Positions 35,642-48,459 are shown, counted from the stretch's first letter. The stretch is DNA of 64,000 bases from Margaritifera margaritifera (GCA_029931535.1 JAQPZY010001558.1:1302001-1366000), one strand, 5' to 3'. Notes: a model not told the origin generated them from the sequence alone. A program made the numbers and translations.

Positions 35642-35879
35642 CGTTGTACCAGTGAAAACAAGAAAGTTCTTAGAATGTTCAATGAAAATGCACAGTGCTT
35701 GTTTAGAATACATGTTAACATAGGATGAAAATATGAGGAAAATTAATCCTTATATATAGTATATCGGAATGTTTTTGAATATTCATCATTGTTGTGCATT
35801 ATAAATAATGTGAAAGTGTTAATTCTATGTCACTTGTTCATAAGAAGATTGGGAGATGACATAAGAGAGAGTGAAGACA

Positions 35880-36204
35880 TGCTTAGAATCCCCACTACTT
35901 GGGATGTCACATTTCATGAATGGGGTGGATAAACAGTGTATGATGTACAAAAAGATACCTTGATACAGTCAAAATGAGAAAAACAAATATCGTTTTCCTG
36001 CAGCTTGGAGATAATGACATCCATTCTAAGTTGGACCACACTTATATAGTGACCAACATCATCATCCTGGCTAAAATTATCAGAGACACTGAGGTGAAGA
36101 GAGTAATTGTTGGGAACATTTTCCCCAGGCCTCTGCCAAGAAATATGCCCAGAGAAGAGCATGAAAGACAGAAGGTACAAATTAACAAGGATGTAACAAG
36201 ATAA
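35880..36204 (+). pseudogene. SGNH/GDSL esterase-like fragment, probably retroelement-derived
   Basis: In one frame VTFHEWGG, a stop, then TVYDVQKDTLIQ. In the next frame (35974-36204) TNIVFLQLGDNDIHSK, then NIIILAKIIRDTEVKRVIVG. The G-G-x-T and L-Q-L-G-x-N-D-I blocks are those of SGNH hydrolases (block III carries the Asn). A frameshift and a stop separate the blocks and the C-terminal catalytic Asp-x-x-His block is not seen. Esterase domains of this kind occur in ORF1 of some LINEs and in other invertebrate repeats, so a transposon origin is likely. Confidence 0.55.
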
Positions 36205-36224
36205 CCGGGTTGGATTTCGGATTT

Positions 36225-37560
36225 TATAACAGGACACTTTTGATGATGATACAAATGCAATGTTTATTGATGAATGACTTGAATGGGAAAAGAGTTATGA
36301 TTTATACGTGCGTGTATAAGATCCAAATATTGGACAAATTAACACAATCCGCACGAACCTAATAATGTAACCCAAATGTGAATACAAATAAATAACCTTA
36401 CACAGTACAAGGACAAAGGGTAATGATTCACAGTAATTTCAGACGACGAAAAGAATGATGTGTTTTACTCAAATAGTAAAAATGATGTACTTTACTCGTA
36501 TAGTAAGAAATGTATCCGCTCAAATAATGAAAAATGAGGTACTTTATTCAAATAATAAAATGATGAAAACAATGGGATAGATATCACACAAAATATCTTT
36601 ACAATCCCAAACCACTGGGTATCACAAACCCCAAAATTAGCCCACGGCTGAAAGATTACATGTATGGAGTAGCACAAAACACTCCGTCACTGGCACACTT
36701 GGCTACCAGTCACACTGGTCAATCAAGCAGTCAGCATTGATGGTAGTCACCGACCACCATTCAATTCCTTGGTCAATCAAGCAATCAGCGCCCACCAATT
36801 GGTCAGCAACGCCCGATCACCTGCTACTGAACCAGCAACACACTGTTAATTCAGCTCTACGGCTGCTATGGTCAGCTTTACAGCTACTATGGTCAACTTC
36901 TATGGTCAGCTCTACAGATGGGGCCTCGTCGACTCTGACCAGCTGAAAATAAATCTAACACCGTGTATTATGATTGACACGGGCATATATGACAACACGT
37001 AATGACATTATATATGGTAAGTTATACAAATTACATTATCATTATCAACACAACATTACAAAGCAATAAACAAGTTCAGAAGTGAACCTATCCGTGTCCG
37101 ATAAACGTTTCCTAAAAATGGCACTTTATATTGCTAATATAAAGCTTTTGTTAAATCACAAACAAGAATAGAAAATATTTGCATTGTACTACGCAAGCTG
37201 AAGCTACATAGAAAATATACATCAGAAATTACTAAATAACTTACATACCTCTACAGCTGAAGATGTGCAAATCTTTAAGTAGACTGCTCACTGACAAGAC
37301 GTTCCGTAATGTAAAGATTTAGTCTTACAGTGAGGTATTTATGCACAGACGATGCAGCCCTACATCGTCCATACTGGTGATGTATTCGGTTTTTCCCATA
37401 GAAAGCACTTCGTACGTGCAGCATAGGGTGAACCGAACTCACTGTTTTGATATATTGTATAATATACATAAATCACCCTCGGGTATTGTTGTACACAATA
37501 AACGAAACCCGAGTACATGTATTTAATAAATAAAAGGATTTATACAATTCCGTGACAGTA
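36225..37560 (-). mobile_element. Possible LTR-like block on the minus strand
   Basis: This block is richer in CG than its surroundings. Read on the minus strand it starts TGTCACGGAATTG (near 37556), has a TATA-like GCATAAATACC (near 37335) and an AATAAA signal near 36262-36268. The left boundary and a target duplication could not be fixed. It immediately follows the esterase-like fragment. Confidence 0.3.
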
Positions 37561-37664
37561 GTGCTGAGAATTTGTGATTGTCACCTGACTTGTATACCTG
37601 GCAGCATGAATAGAAAGCTTTTCAACAATGTCTTGAAAAGGGGTCCCACAGATTTCTCAGGTCC

Positions 37665-38696
37665 ATCAAAAATTCCTGTGGATGTTATGAAAAATGAAAC
37701 TTGTAAAATTACTGGTTAAGACAATTCATTCTGTAACATGCTCACTAGCACAGTTGACATTAGGGTCAAGGTCACAGTACTACAAAATTTGTGTTAAGAT
37801 TTTGGGTATAGGTTTTGGCTCACCTCTGCAAAGTGCACACATATTAAAGCATATACATATGTATAGCCTAATTACATCTAAACCATTCTTTCTTCCTAGA
37901 TTGTAGGTAACAGTTTGGAGTGGGTTTCATTGTACCTACCCTCTGTGGAGGTGACTTAGGGGGCAAACGTTGTACATGCATGTACATTATTTGTACATTC
38001 TTGATTAAGTTTTTGTGTTTAGTTCAGGTTTTTTACTCACTGTATAGATGCTGTTATACCTGGAATTGTAAAAGTTGGTGAGGGGATGCATCTTGACACC
38101 CTCATGACAGTCTTTGTTCATGCTAGAATCATCAACTAGATGGTTGTATGCATTGCTATTAGTACCACACTCTTATAACAAATGAAGGTTACACTCATCT
38201 ACATTTCACATTCTGCTTGCTAAGATAGGTCATGTTTTTGCATTAACTTATGACCACATAGTTTTTTTGCAGCCTGGATACATACTGTTATACCTGGAAT
38301 CATGAAACTTGGTGAGGGAATGCATTTTGATGAGTACTACACCCTCATCACAAAAGTACATCACTATGACTCATATATGATGCTTTAACTTTGGTTAAAT
38401 TTTGTGTTTTAAGTTTTATCAAGCTGTTCATGCAAGAATCAGCAAACTAGATGATTATATGCATCTCTGTTAGTATCATACCCTTACAATAAAGGTATGA
38501 CCTACATTTCACATTTTAATGGCTTAGGTTAAGTTTTTGCATTTAGCTCATGAGCACATAGGTTTTTTGCATCCTGTATACATAATGTTTGTACATGGAA
38601 TCATGAAACTTAGTGAGGGGATGCACCTTGATGAGTACTACACTCTCATCACAAAAGTTGTCACTGTGGCCCATATTTCATACTTCACTGACTTAA
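37665..38696. repeat. Degenerate tandem family R3, left part
   Basis: About three diverged units of roughly 300 bp share GGAATCATGAAACTTGGTGA, GGGATGCATTTTGATGAGTA, CACCCTCATCACAAAAGT, CATTTAGCTCATGA and TTTTTTGCA. The first 150 bases (GACAATTCATTCTGTAACAT, GGGTCAAGGTCACAGTACTA) belong with family R4 (44400-45180). Confidence 0.65.
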
Positions 38697-40440
38697 CTAC
38701 CGTAATCACGGTAAGTCTTGGGACACCATAAGTCTTGGGACACCCTTAATTATTTTCAAAAGTAATTTTTTTATGACCTATAAAAGTTGGGACACGAAGT
38801 TAAAGCAATTTTTCATGTACTATAAGTCTTGGGACACCTAAAACATTTTTATTTTCTAATGATCGATCGGCGTATTCGATCGTAACCTCGTGTAAAATAA
38901 ACAGGACTTCGTGGTTGTTAAGGGACTCTCATTATGAATTATTACATGGAAATATTATAAATTATTACAATTTGTTTGAAGAGTCAATAAATATATTGAA
39001 TTTTCTCTGTTTTCTTATTATTTCTATCAAATTAAAGTATGTATAATTTAAGCAGACGATGACAAGAACTGAGCATTAGCGGCATGTTATACCCATTCAA
39101 CATTAACTTCTCCCTATTGTGCCCTATTTTACTATTGTCAGTTTATGCATTATTGCATTAAAATTGTCGAAAGTCACCTGTAATAATTGGGGAGTTTTTT
39201 CCCCTGAAAATGGAAATACCTAATTCATTACAATGTGATACCAGAATGAGAACAATGAAAATGGTGTTTATTTCAACTCTAGCATTTATTGTACGCATGT
39301 TTACATCATGGCGTCACCACGTGCACATTGAAGATTTTACTTGTGATGAATGAAGTACATACATTTGATTCGAATCATAGGCACCACTGCAGTTTAAGAA
39401 ATAATCCTTTTAAAATAAAAACTCCGTGGTAGTTTGCTTTGATGTAAGCGACCTTAAATAAGTCATGTTTACTCAGTTACGGTAATCGTGCTAATATTAC
39501 GCAGTAGATGCCAATCATACATCAAAGTACCGGCATTGCCGCCGGACCAAATTCCCCTTTACCAAGCCAATTTCAGGGTTTTAACAATTAACTGGCCTGG
39601 ATGGCTGTCGGAAAACAAAAGACAAATCCGCCAATTATAAACAACGGAGACGCGGAAACAACCAGCTTGCCAAAATCAAAAGTGGAATGAATATGCGTGG
39701 AAAATGATCATTTTTGTGAAGCCGAAACACTAAATTAAAATGGATCAATGATGCTCTTAATCGATCTATATTCCGAATTTTAACATATATTATATATGAC
39801 AAGTTATTTGAATTTATTCTGGTTATGTGCTTTATAAAATTAAATACACGTGCCTTTTCATATAGATTACATCACTTTGTAGGATCGCGTATACCACTGA
39901 AAAACAGTAACTGTTGAGCGCGTGAATACAAATAAATGAAACAGCAATGAACGTGTAGCTGAAATGTAATCTGGAAGAATGCGATTTGGTCAAAATGATG
40001 AATAAAGCAAAATCAGCATCGAATATTTTTGGGAATAAACAAGGATATAAGTGACGCCAAGTACGATTTGCATTGTGTAAGTACTGTACACTATAGTACA
40101 GGTCTTCCTTTAAATGTAAGCGGCCCGTGAATTATGAAGTCTTTATTTACCTTTATTTTAAATCATGTTGGAGAAATCGGAAAATATGCACATGCAAAAT
40201 AATAACATAAACAATCATAGTAGTGTATAACAGTTTATTGACGAATGACGTGGTAATTGAACGAGCTGGTCACTGCTGTGTGACGTATGGCGATCTTCCC
40301 AATTTTGTCTTTACATTTTTTTTTGTCTACAAGTTTTGGGACACCAAAAATTTTATATATTTTAAAGGCATATAAGTCTTGGGACACGAAAAAAAATAAT
40401 TATTTTTTCGTGTCCCAAGACTTACCGTGATTACGGGTAG
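38697..40440. mobile_element. 1.74 kb non-autonomous element, TTAA-type flank, inverted ends
   Basis: Ends CTACCGTAATCACGGTAAGT (left) and ACTTACCGTGATTACGGGTAG (right) are inverse apart from one extra C, and continue into a shared GTCTTGGGACAC word. TTAA precedes the left end (38693-38696) and TTAC follows the right end. The TAAGTCTTGGGACAC word occurs three times near the left end and in inverted pairs at the right end (40370-40425), forming a hairpin of about 22 base pairs. No ORF over 60 codons lies inside. It interrupts family R3. TTAA targeting suggests a piggyBac-type element, not proved. Confidence 0.65.
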
Positions 40441-40711
40441 TTACATTTTGTGTTTTAAATGTTCATGCTAGCATACATGTGACAGAACTAGGATTTCAAA
40501 CCAGTAGATTTGCAAATTTTGATTAGTGGATTGGCCTCTAAACCAGTAGATTTTTTATCAGCATAAATGTTATGTTTCAAAGGGATGGAAAACAAAACTT
40601 GTGCTTTCTTGTGCAATAATATGTATTCTTTTCATACTATAATAAAAAAGCAAGTTTGAACATGAATCAGATTCAGATTCTGATGGAAAATATTACAATA
40701 ATAATTACTTA

Positions 40712-41240
40712 TTATGAGTCAATATACGGTAGAATAATGAAAAAGGAAGAGTTGTTTATCTGATAGTTCACTGCAATGATTTTTCTTTTATAAAATCCAA
40801 TAGCATTTTCAGTTTCCTTCACAAGATCACTGTCTAGTGACCACTGATGACATTCATTGTGATTATTAAGCTTCACACTTAACAGGCTTTCAATAGTTCT
40901 CTGGTCCAGATTTCCCCTTGAATCTCTTTGTATTTTGTGAAGAAGGAAGAATGACCCATCTGTATCAGCATTATAATGATGTAATGTTGGGAGTCTTGGA
41001 CCCTCAATGTTGTAATGACAGGGCAAACATGCTCAGCCTGCAAAGAAGTTCTAAACTTCAGTTTTCCTGTTGCTGGGTTTGTAAGGCTGCTGATTACTCT
41101 CCCATATTCATCCAAGCTATCTTCACCGCAAGGAGGAAGTTCCTAACTTGGACTTGAAATGTATTCCTGAGCCTCATCCTCAAGGGTTTCTTTCTCTACA
41201 TGGCTCAGATCCAAAAATCTGTTGGCAAGTTTCACCACTA
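40712..41240 (-). pseudogene. hAT-family transposase C-terminal (dimerisation) remnant
   Basis: On the minus strand two overlapping frames carry the end of a hAT-type protein. The first has SLDEYGRVISS then LKFRTSLQAEHVCP. After a shift near 41020 the second has ADTDGSFFLLHKIQRDSRGN followed by LDQRTIESLLSVKLN, matching the hAT dimerisation pattern (P-x-S-N-A-x-x-E-R-x-F-S-x-x-x-K-I ... L-x-x-x-T-L-x-x-L-L-x-x-K-x-N). The usual E-R-x-F-S is changed to G-S-F-F. A frameshift and no intact upstream catalytic domain make it a relic, possibly from a domesticated hAT-like gene family. Confidence 0.6.
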
Positions 41241-42149
41241 TAAATAAAAAAAATAAAGATTGATTCAGACTTGAAATAAAAATGAAAAAAAAATACACGA
41301 GGAATTTATACTTTTATGAATAATATTTTCCAAACTTTAAAATTAATTATCTTGTAATATATTGTATCTAGGGCTTGATCTAAATTTATGTGCATGAAAG
41401 CTTCAAATAGTTTATGAAATAAAAAATATGCATACCTTGAAACACACAATGCAAACTCTGGACCTTTGCTGCTCACCTGCACAAACTTAAACTCTGATAT
41501 CCAAGCACTGTTGAACTTATAATATTTCTACGACGGTGGTTTCTTAGCATTGAGAGAAAGCACACATTTAGAATTGAATGATAAATGTAAGAGCTGTCCT
41601 CGTAAAACATCTGGAACAACACAATACCACTTAAACAGGACAAAAATCAAAGTACTTACTCTAGTGTGTCTGCCGAAAAAAAAATTGTATGGTCGGTCTC
41701 TTCATTTTATCTCCCCTCCACCAAAGGTCGGCCGATTTTTATCAAAGGCTCAGAAGACATCATGGACCACCTTTGATCCCTTTATTACTTATAACACCTC
41801 AAAAAACATCCCGCGTTTGGCATAAACTCCTCAAATTTCAGCAATAAGGTAAATCAATTAGCAGCTTGCTGTGTACACATGTCAGCTGTTCTTTAACAAT
41901 TCTAATCCTATTACTCTGCAATGTATCACCACACCGGTCGTTGTACTGGTATAACATTTCCGGTTCCCAGTAGACTGGTTCTGGCTGGTTTCTCTAATGT
42001 GTTGACCTAATGCGTAAAAATACCGTGTTTGGGTATTTGTATTAAAAATATTTAAAATTCTTTTAATTTTCAAAAGTGGTAGATTTTAACTACTAAACGG
42101 TATGTGCAGTAGACAGCCTTTAAAACGGTATTTTTGGCCTACCGCTGGT
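41241..42149. other. Flanking part of the hAT-derived insertion
   Basis: The 91-codon open stretch at 41550-41825 contains LNDKCKSCPRKTSGTTQYHL, a short Cys/His-bearing segment that could be a BED-finger remnant, but the pattern is incomplete. Otherwise nothing is seen. Confidence 0.25.
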
Positions 42150-42895
42150 AGAATCATATGTATGATGCTAGTAACTTTAAGCTTGATGATTGTATATATC
42201 TCTATTAGCACCACACCCATACCAAAAAAGGCCACTGTGACCTTCATTTCTCATTTACTGGCTGAGGTTTAGTTTTTGAATTTAGCTAATGACTACATAG
42301 TTTTTTGGAATGCTTTATACATACTATCCTATCTATAAGCATGAAACTTGATGAGCGCTGCACCCTCATTGCAGAAGTAGGTAATTATGGACCATATCTT
42401 ATGTTTCACTGACTTGGGTTAGCTTTTGAGTTTGATGTTCATTTTTCATGCATGTTCATGCTAGAATCATGAAATTGATGATGATACACATCTCAGTTTG
42501 TACCACACTCTTAAAACAAAAGAAGCTCATTGTGACCTATATTTAGTGGCTTTAGTTCAGTTTTTGCATTGAGCTCATTATGACATGAGTTGTTGGCGTG
42601 CTATATTCATACTTCTATATCTAGAATCATGAAACTTGGTGAGGGGATGCATTTTGATAAGTACAACACCCATATTGCAAAAAGCGGTCTGAGTGACCTA
42701 TATTCAATGCATCAGTGACTTTATTGCAGTATTGTGTTTAAAGTTCATTTTATTGGGTGCTGTTTTTATTTGAGTGATGAAACTTGATAATTGGATGCAT
42801 CTCTGTTAGTACTATACCTTTATAACCAAAGAAGGTGACTGTGAGCTACAATATATGCATTATTGAGTACTAAACATTTGTATTAGCTCATTATC
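42150..42895. repeat. Degenerate tandem family R3, right part
   Basis: Continuation of the family seen at 37665-38696, with GGGGATGCATTTTGATAAGT, ATCATGAAACTTGGTGA and TTTGCATTGAGCTCATTATG. About two and a half units. Confidence 0.6.
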
Positions 42896-42927
42896 ACAGA
42901 TAATTCCATGCTATATATATCCAAGCC

Positions 42928-43113
42928 CAGGGGTCCCCAACCTTTTTGTGCCTATGGGCACATTTGTGAGTTTATAAGAGAGTGGCGGGCAACAGCCAAT
43001 TAACTTGACCCATTTTTTATATTTTTTATTATTCATTATGACCTTTTCTGCAGGCACACAAAAAACCTTGGCGGGCGCGATGGCACCCACAGGTACCGCG
43101 TTGGGGACCACTG
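42928..43113. mobile_element. hAT-type MITE with 8-bp target duplication
   Basis: 186 bp with ends CAGGGGTCCCCAACC and GTTGGGGACCACTG, the terminal pattern of Charlie-like hAT elements. It is flanked by TCCAAGCC (42920-42927) and TCCTAGCC (43114-43121), an 8-base duplication with one difference. No ORF from it is meaningful. Confidence 0.85.
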
Positions 43114-43121
43114 TCCTAGCC

Positions 43122-44399
43122 TACACAGGAAGGTCCTTGCTGGTCAATGGAGGTAGAAGTAGCAGTGTTCATTTTAGACTGTGCCATTGCACCATTGACC
43201 AATATTTTTCATCTTTGGTGCAAGAAAGTTGCCTCTGTGGTGCCCATAGAGTATATCAAAACAACTACAGAAAACAAAGATAAAAGATTGTTACAGTTGA
43301 TTGTAGGCTGACGGAATCGAGCATACCCCAAGTAAGCTTACTGAATACAGTTTACTTATTTCCAAAGAAGCATAAGAAGATCAATTTCATTCGTTGATAG
43401 AAATGTCTTACTGATTTTGAATACGTTGGGCACCAGTCAAGAGCACATAGTTGATGATCATGGATAGAACATATAAAGAATAGATGACAAGTTCAGCAAA
43501 AACACTGCTACATTTATTTCTAGAGTAAAAATACAAGGAGGAAAAAATGTAGATTCAAGTGTCCAGAATAAATTCTAGGGGGGAATAGTTATTCCAGAAT
43601 GAGGAATTCAAATCCCAGTATGAAAGGCCCATGGCAGGGGAGGCTGATAATGATACTGATATATGTTTGAATGTTCTTCAATAAAAAAAAAAGAACAGGT
43701 TAGGATATTTGCTACCTCATTTTTTTTTCTAAATGACCCCGCTTTTGACACATGGTAGTGGTCTTTGGGCCCCAATTTTTCCATTTCTGGAATGAATACT
43801 GAAGTAGGAATAAATATGTTTATTCAGGTGTCAACTTTCCATATTAATGACTATACATTCTGTATTGTGGTAGGTTACCCTCAACAGGTTAACTGTATTA
43901 TACATGTGAATGAGTATAGGAATTAGATGAGGGGACTGGATGTATTTTATGTGAGACTTCAGCTGTAGTGGCTAATCAAGGCAATTACTGATGCATGAAC
44001 TATGCTTCTAATTATATTCATACTTTCTGTCACTCCAAGGTTACTCAGAGCATGTGATATAATCCTGTTAAATCTGGCTTCTGGGCATCAACAATGATAA
44101 TAGCTTCTGAAGCAGATTTTAAGAACAATGATATAGAAAAAAGAAAAACAAAATGAATTCAGGTTTTTATCAACTCATTATACTACCTCATCTTTCATAT
44201 CATAGAAAATAATGTTCTTTTATTATTGTCATATGTCATTTATGATTTGTGATGGGAGCCATAGTTTTGTTGTCAAGATCACTTTGCTCTGAATTTATTT
44301 CCTGCATGATAATGTTTATAAAGGTTGCTGAAGAATGCTAAAAGCTTTGTAGAGGCAAGCGATGTAATCATCGATTACATTCTAGTTTTATTTAATTTT
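43122..44399. other. Intron DNA, nothing recognised
   Basis: No exon, RNA gene or repeat family was recognised in this AT-rich stretch. CCAGAATAAATTC and ATTCCAGAATGAGGAATTC near 43560-43610 give a small palindromic area. Confidence 0.35.
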
Positions 44400-45180
44400 A
44401 TGTTCTAACCCCTTGATAGATTTTGTTCATATCTGGGGTGAATTATTATGAAGCTAAGGCAATCATTCTGTGACTTGTTAGTTCACTTCTTAATGTTTGG
44501 GGTCAAGATCAAAGTCAGAGAATATTTTTGTTAAGGTTTGGTTCAATTTGTTCATTTACATATATTTCTTAAACCTCTTGATGGATTCTCATCATAATTG
44601 GGATGAATTATTATGAAGCTAAGACAATTCATTCTGTGATACATCAGCTAGCCCCTTTGACCTTGGGGTTAAGGTCACAGTACTAGACAATTTGTGTTAT
44701 GGTTTTAGTTTAAGTTTTTCATTTGCTTATATTTCCTAAATCTATTGATGGATTCTGTTCATACATGGGGTGAATCATTATGAAACAAAGTTATTCATTT
44801 GTAACATGTTTGTTCACCCCTTTGACCTTCGAGTCAAGGTTACAGTAATAGAAAATTTGTGTTAAGGTTTTGGTTAAAGATTTTTCATTCGCTTTTATTT
44901 CCTAAACCCTGTTATGGATTTTGTTCATACTTGGGCTGAATCATTATGAACGTAAGGCAATTCAATCTTCAACATGCTCATTTTGTCTTATTGACCTTGG
45001 CATCCCTTGGGGTCAAATTAACCGTAATAGAAAATTTGTATTAATGTTTTGGTTAAAGTTTTTCATTTGCTTATATTTCCTAAATATTTTAATGGATTCT
45101 TTTCATGCCTGGGATGAATCATCATTCAGCTAGACTATTCATTCTGCAACACACTCACTCAGTCTTTTGATATTTGATCA
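44400..45180. repeat. Degenerate tandem family R4, about 150-160-bp unit
   Basis: Five diverged units share GATGGATTCTGTTCATA, GGGGTGAATCATTATGAA, GGCAATTCATTCTG, TTTGACCTTGGGGTCAAGGT and GAAAATTTGTGTTAAGGTTT. No coding sequence. Confidence 0.75.
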
Positions 45181-45399
45181 AGGTCACATTTTAAAGCAAT
45201 GCTTCGATCTTGGGCTCAACATACAGCCCATGGCCTTTGTGTTAGAGTTTTGTTGTATCATGCTACTTCAGTTGTTTCACTTAATTTTAGTTATTAGCTA
45301 ATGAGAACCGAGTATAATGTGACTTCCCATACTTATATACCCTGTATTTGTGTTTTATGCAGTAATATGACACAGTCTTGTTAGAACACACCTCAGTAT

Positions 45400-45820
45400 A
45401 AGGCTCCCTCATTTAAAATCTGGGTTACATTTTGGGCTCCTATGAATAGCTTTATAAAGAGGAAGCACTGTGTACCATTCCATATGAGGCTGCATGAGGT
45501 GGACTCCTACCAGGGGGGTGACCTATCTCTTGTAAGAGACATCATAAAAAGGGTTGCTTCCTTTGATGGAGATAAAATAACAGATTTATACCACTCTGGA
45601 CCAGGATGAGGTGGCCTGATAATGCTACAGGGAGGTGTCTCTCAGCAAGTCTTTTAAGAAAGGTAGCATTATCTTAGGGGGCAAAATAACAGATGTATAC
45701 CACTCTGGACCAAGATAATGTGACGTCATGCCAGGTGGAGGCCACTTTCTCAACAGGCTTTATAAGAAGGATGTCCTCATCTGAGTGGAAAAATAATAAA
45801 ATTATACCACTCAAGTGTAT
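45400..45820. repeat. Degenerate tandem repeat, about 110-bp unit
   Basis: Three or four diverged units share AAAATAACAGAT-TATACCACTCTGGACCA, TCATAAAAAGG/TTTATAAGAAGG and CACTTTCTCAACAGG/GTCTCTCAGCAAG words. Confidence 0.6.
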
Positions 45821-46005
45821 ATTTTTGGTGTGTGTGTTTTTGGTGTTTTTTACAGCACAGCAACACTTTGAAGGTTATATTGTGCTGAGGCAAATGGAGT
45901 AAAGTGCCTTGCCCAAGGACACACCATGGTAGCCGATCTGGGCTGATGGAGTGGTGGGAATCGAACCTGCACTCTTCTGGTCATGCTGCTCTCAATGAGA
46001 ATGAG
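45820..46005 (-). mobile_element. tRNA-derived SINE, minus strand
   Basis: On the minus strand the B box is a perfect GGTTCGATTCC (complement at about 45958-45968), followed by the core TGTCCTTGGGCAAGGCACTT (complement at about 45905-45925) and a CA-rich tail. Related copies are at 10656 and 12590; the head differs from the SINE at 49483, but the core is shared. Confidence 0.75.
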
Positions 46006-48012
46006 GTAACCTCATTTCAGGATGAAGATAGGCCTCATAAAAGAAGGGTGGAAATGTTTTTATGGCTAACCACAACATTGGTAGACTAGTATTACTCTTG
46101 TCTGTCTTTTGTTTTTTAAAAAACAGATAAGTTGAGGACTAATAGTCGGGAAAAGGATGCAAAGTGCCTGTGCATGTCAAACCATCATTCCAGTCACCTT
46201 TTTATAGCGTCACCTGGTCACAATGGCCATTCTAACTTCCCCAAGTAAATTTGCCACATTAAAGTCATGTACATAATGGTCACCTGTTTTCTGCAGTTAG
46301 TGGCCAGGTGTTTTCTAACTAAATAATAGTTTCTCTCTGCTTAAGCAGTCACCTGAGCATACTGACAGTGACCATTGTATATATGCAAATAAACTTTAGT
46401 TTGATGAGAAAGGCATTCTTTAGATAAAGGCATATCATGTGAATTGATGTGTAAATATTTCTCATTTTGCTTGTTAAATAAATATTCACCGAACTGCAGT
46501 CACACTGTCAGTGTCACTCATAGGTGTCCATATGTCAAATTCAGAAGTGATGTGGTTTTAATCAAGATATTGATGCAGGGAAAAAGTAGTTATGTAGTCA
46601 CAGCAGAAATGGGCATCATCTTTTGTGACAGTGTGACAGGTATATTTGGATATCTTCATCTGTTTTATTTGCCTACGAATTAAAGTTATCTCTGATGAAA
46701 AAAGTTATTCTTTCAGGAGAGATACACATTACATCCCTTTTCATTATGGTCACAGGTCATTCTGTATTTACAAAACTTTTCTGTAAAGCAAGTGAAGTTT
46801 CTGTTCATGTACTAACAATTCCTTCACAGGCCTCTCACATAAACCCACTGTCATTTGATATTGGCAGTTGAGAAACCATATATTGTTTGAAGTGTAAACA
46901 GTTGCTTTTAAACCTAATTATACAAGGTGACAGAACAAAGATTCAGTCCTCTGTTTCACAGTCATATGTAAGCTGCTAATTAGTAAAACAAAAATAATGC
47001 TTGGTCATGCTGCACAAAACAAACCAAGATCAGTGATTTTTTTGTAAGAGTCAGTGATGATTTCATTTACAGGATTGATGAAAGTGAACAGAAATCTTGT
47101 GTAGAACATTACTTTTGTTGAGAATAACGTATACATGTATTTTATTAGCTGTTGAATAGTGCACTGAACTAAATCTGTTGATAATAATAATAATAATAAC
47201 AATAATGGTATTCTATGCATGGTATTTGTTCAGAATCCAAGTTTGAAAGGTGAACCTGCATACAGAGATCACCTGTATACAAAGGCCAATTGGTCTTTTC
47301 CCATGGGAGGCTGCTATTGTCAGATTTGACTGTATTACCATTTTTTCTTAGATTAATGACTTTTCTGACTTTTTATGCAATTAAAGGCAAACTTTTGAAG
47401 TGGGAATATACTTGACACATCTTCCCAGGATTGGTGCATTCCACCTGTCTCTGTCATTATGACTACACATGCCAGAACTTCATTGGGAATGTTGCAGTCA
47501 CCTTTTCTCTTGTTACTACATGTAATTTTATTTCAAACATTTGCTCAGAATGCATGAAAAGTGCTAGAGGAAATATTAATTTATACCAAAACTTGGCAAG
47601 GCATTTTACTTCAATTGCCTTGTCATGAAATAATCTTCATGTGCTGAAAACAACAAACCAAACCAAACCAAAAACTGTCCTGTACCAAACTCAGTAATTG
47701 TTGCATTAGAAGGAGTTTCTGTTTAAAAAAAAAACAAAATATACTTCTCAAGTCATTAAACAGGCTGGTTGGGAGTGTTGAATGTGCTGAATCCTTATCA
47801 CCTTTTTTCACAAAGTTCAGTCCTCGTTTATTGCATTTCATTTTTATCTATGGGTAAATGTGTTTTTTTTAAATTCTCTTGAAAAATCCCACTTCCTGAT
47901 CAAGAATTATGGTTGAATTTAAGCCTTCAATAAAAATTAGCTCTTAGTCTTTGGTGACAAAATTATACTAGATAGTAAAGTTAGATTCTAGAGTGACCTC
48001 AACAGCTTCAAA
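46006..48012. other. Intron DNA, nothing recognised
   Basis: About 2 kb without a supportable exon. A short ATA run is at about 47181-47209. Open stretches (for example 46444-46683, 47431-47628) show no motif or splice context. Confidence 0.35.
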
Positions 48013-48260
48013 TACTATATTATTCCTCAACAGCACAAATAAGAGAGATGGACTTGAAGTGATCTGATCTATGACTATGTCAGATTCTATGTATATTTGG
48101 TTGTCCATCCTTGTATGTGTAGCAGTATATGCTACAGTTCCTCAACAGCACAAGCAAGAGAGATGGACTTGAAGTGATCTGATCTGTGACTATGTCAGAT
48201 TCCATGTATATGTGGTTGTCCATTCTTGTATGTGTAGCAGTATGTGCTACAGTCAGTTCT
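48013..48260. repeat. Recent direct duplication, about 113-bp unit
   Basis: Two copies of about 113 bases, about 95 percent alike, run from CCTCAACAGCACAAATAAGA to AGTATATGCTACAGT and then immediately again. Shared word GAGATGGACTTGAAGTGATC. Confidence 0.85.
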
Positions 48261-48459
48261 TCACTCACAATCATGTACAAACAACATGTTATTTGTCTCA
48301 CACTTTTCTTTAAAACAATTGGGGAAGTTAAATTGGGTCCTTGTGTTTGTCTATCCTTCTGTTTTTCCATCCTCCTTCCATCCATCCTACTTTCATTTCC
48401 ACATAATGATGCTTTTAATTATTACTGTACTTCAAATTTGGTACACAGTTTGATATTAC

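Larger units (their letters stand above)
40441..42149. mobile_element. hAT-derived insertion in family R3 (boundaries uncertain)
   Basis: Family R3 reads up to about 40475 (TGTTCATGCTAG) and resumes near 42150 (AGAATCATATG...GCTTGATGATTG), so the intervening 1.7 kb is an insertion. It contains a hAT-transposase C-terminus on the minus strand. CCAGTAGATTT-like words at the left (40500, 40545) and a GGTAGATTTTAAC word at the right (42078) may be its ends. Confidence 0.4.

Noticed and set aside
41550..41825. A 91-codon frame with KCKSCPRKTSG as a zinc-finger gene
   Set aside because: The Cys/His pattern is incomplete, there is no splice context, and it lies inside a transposon-derived insertion.
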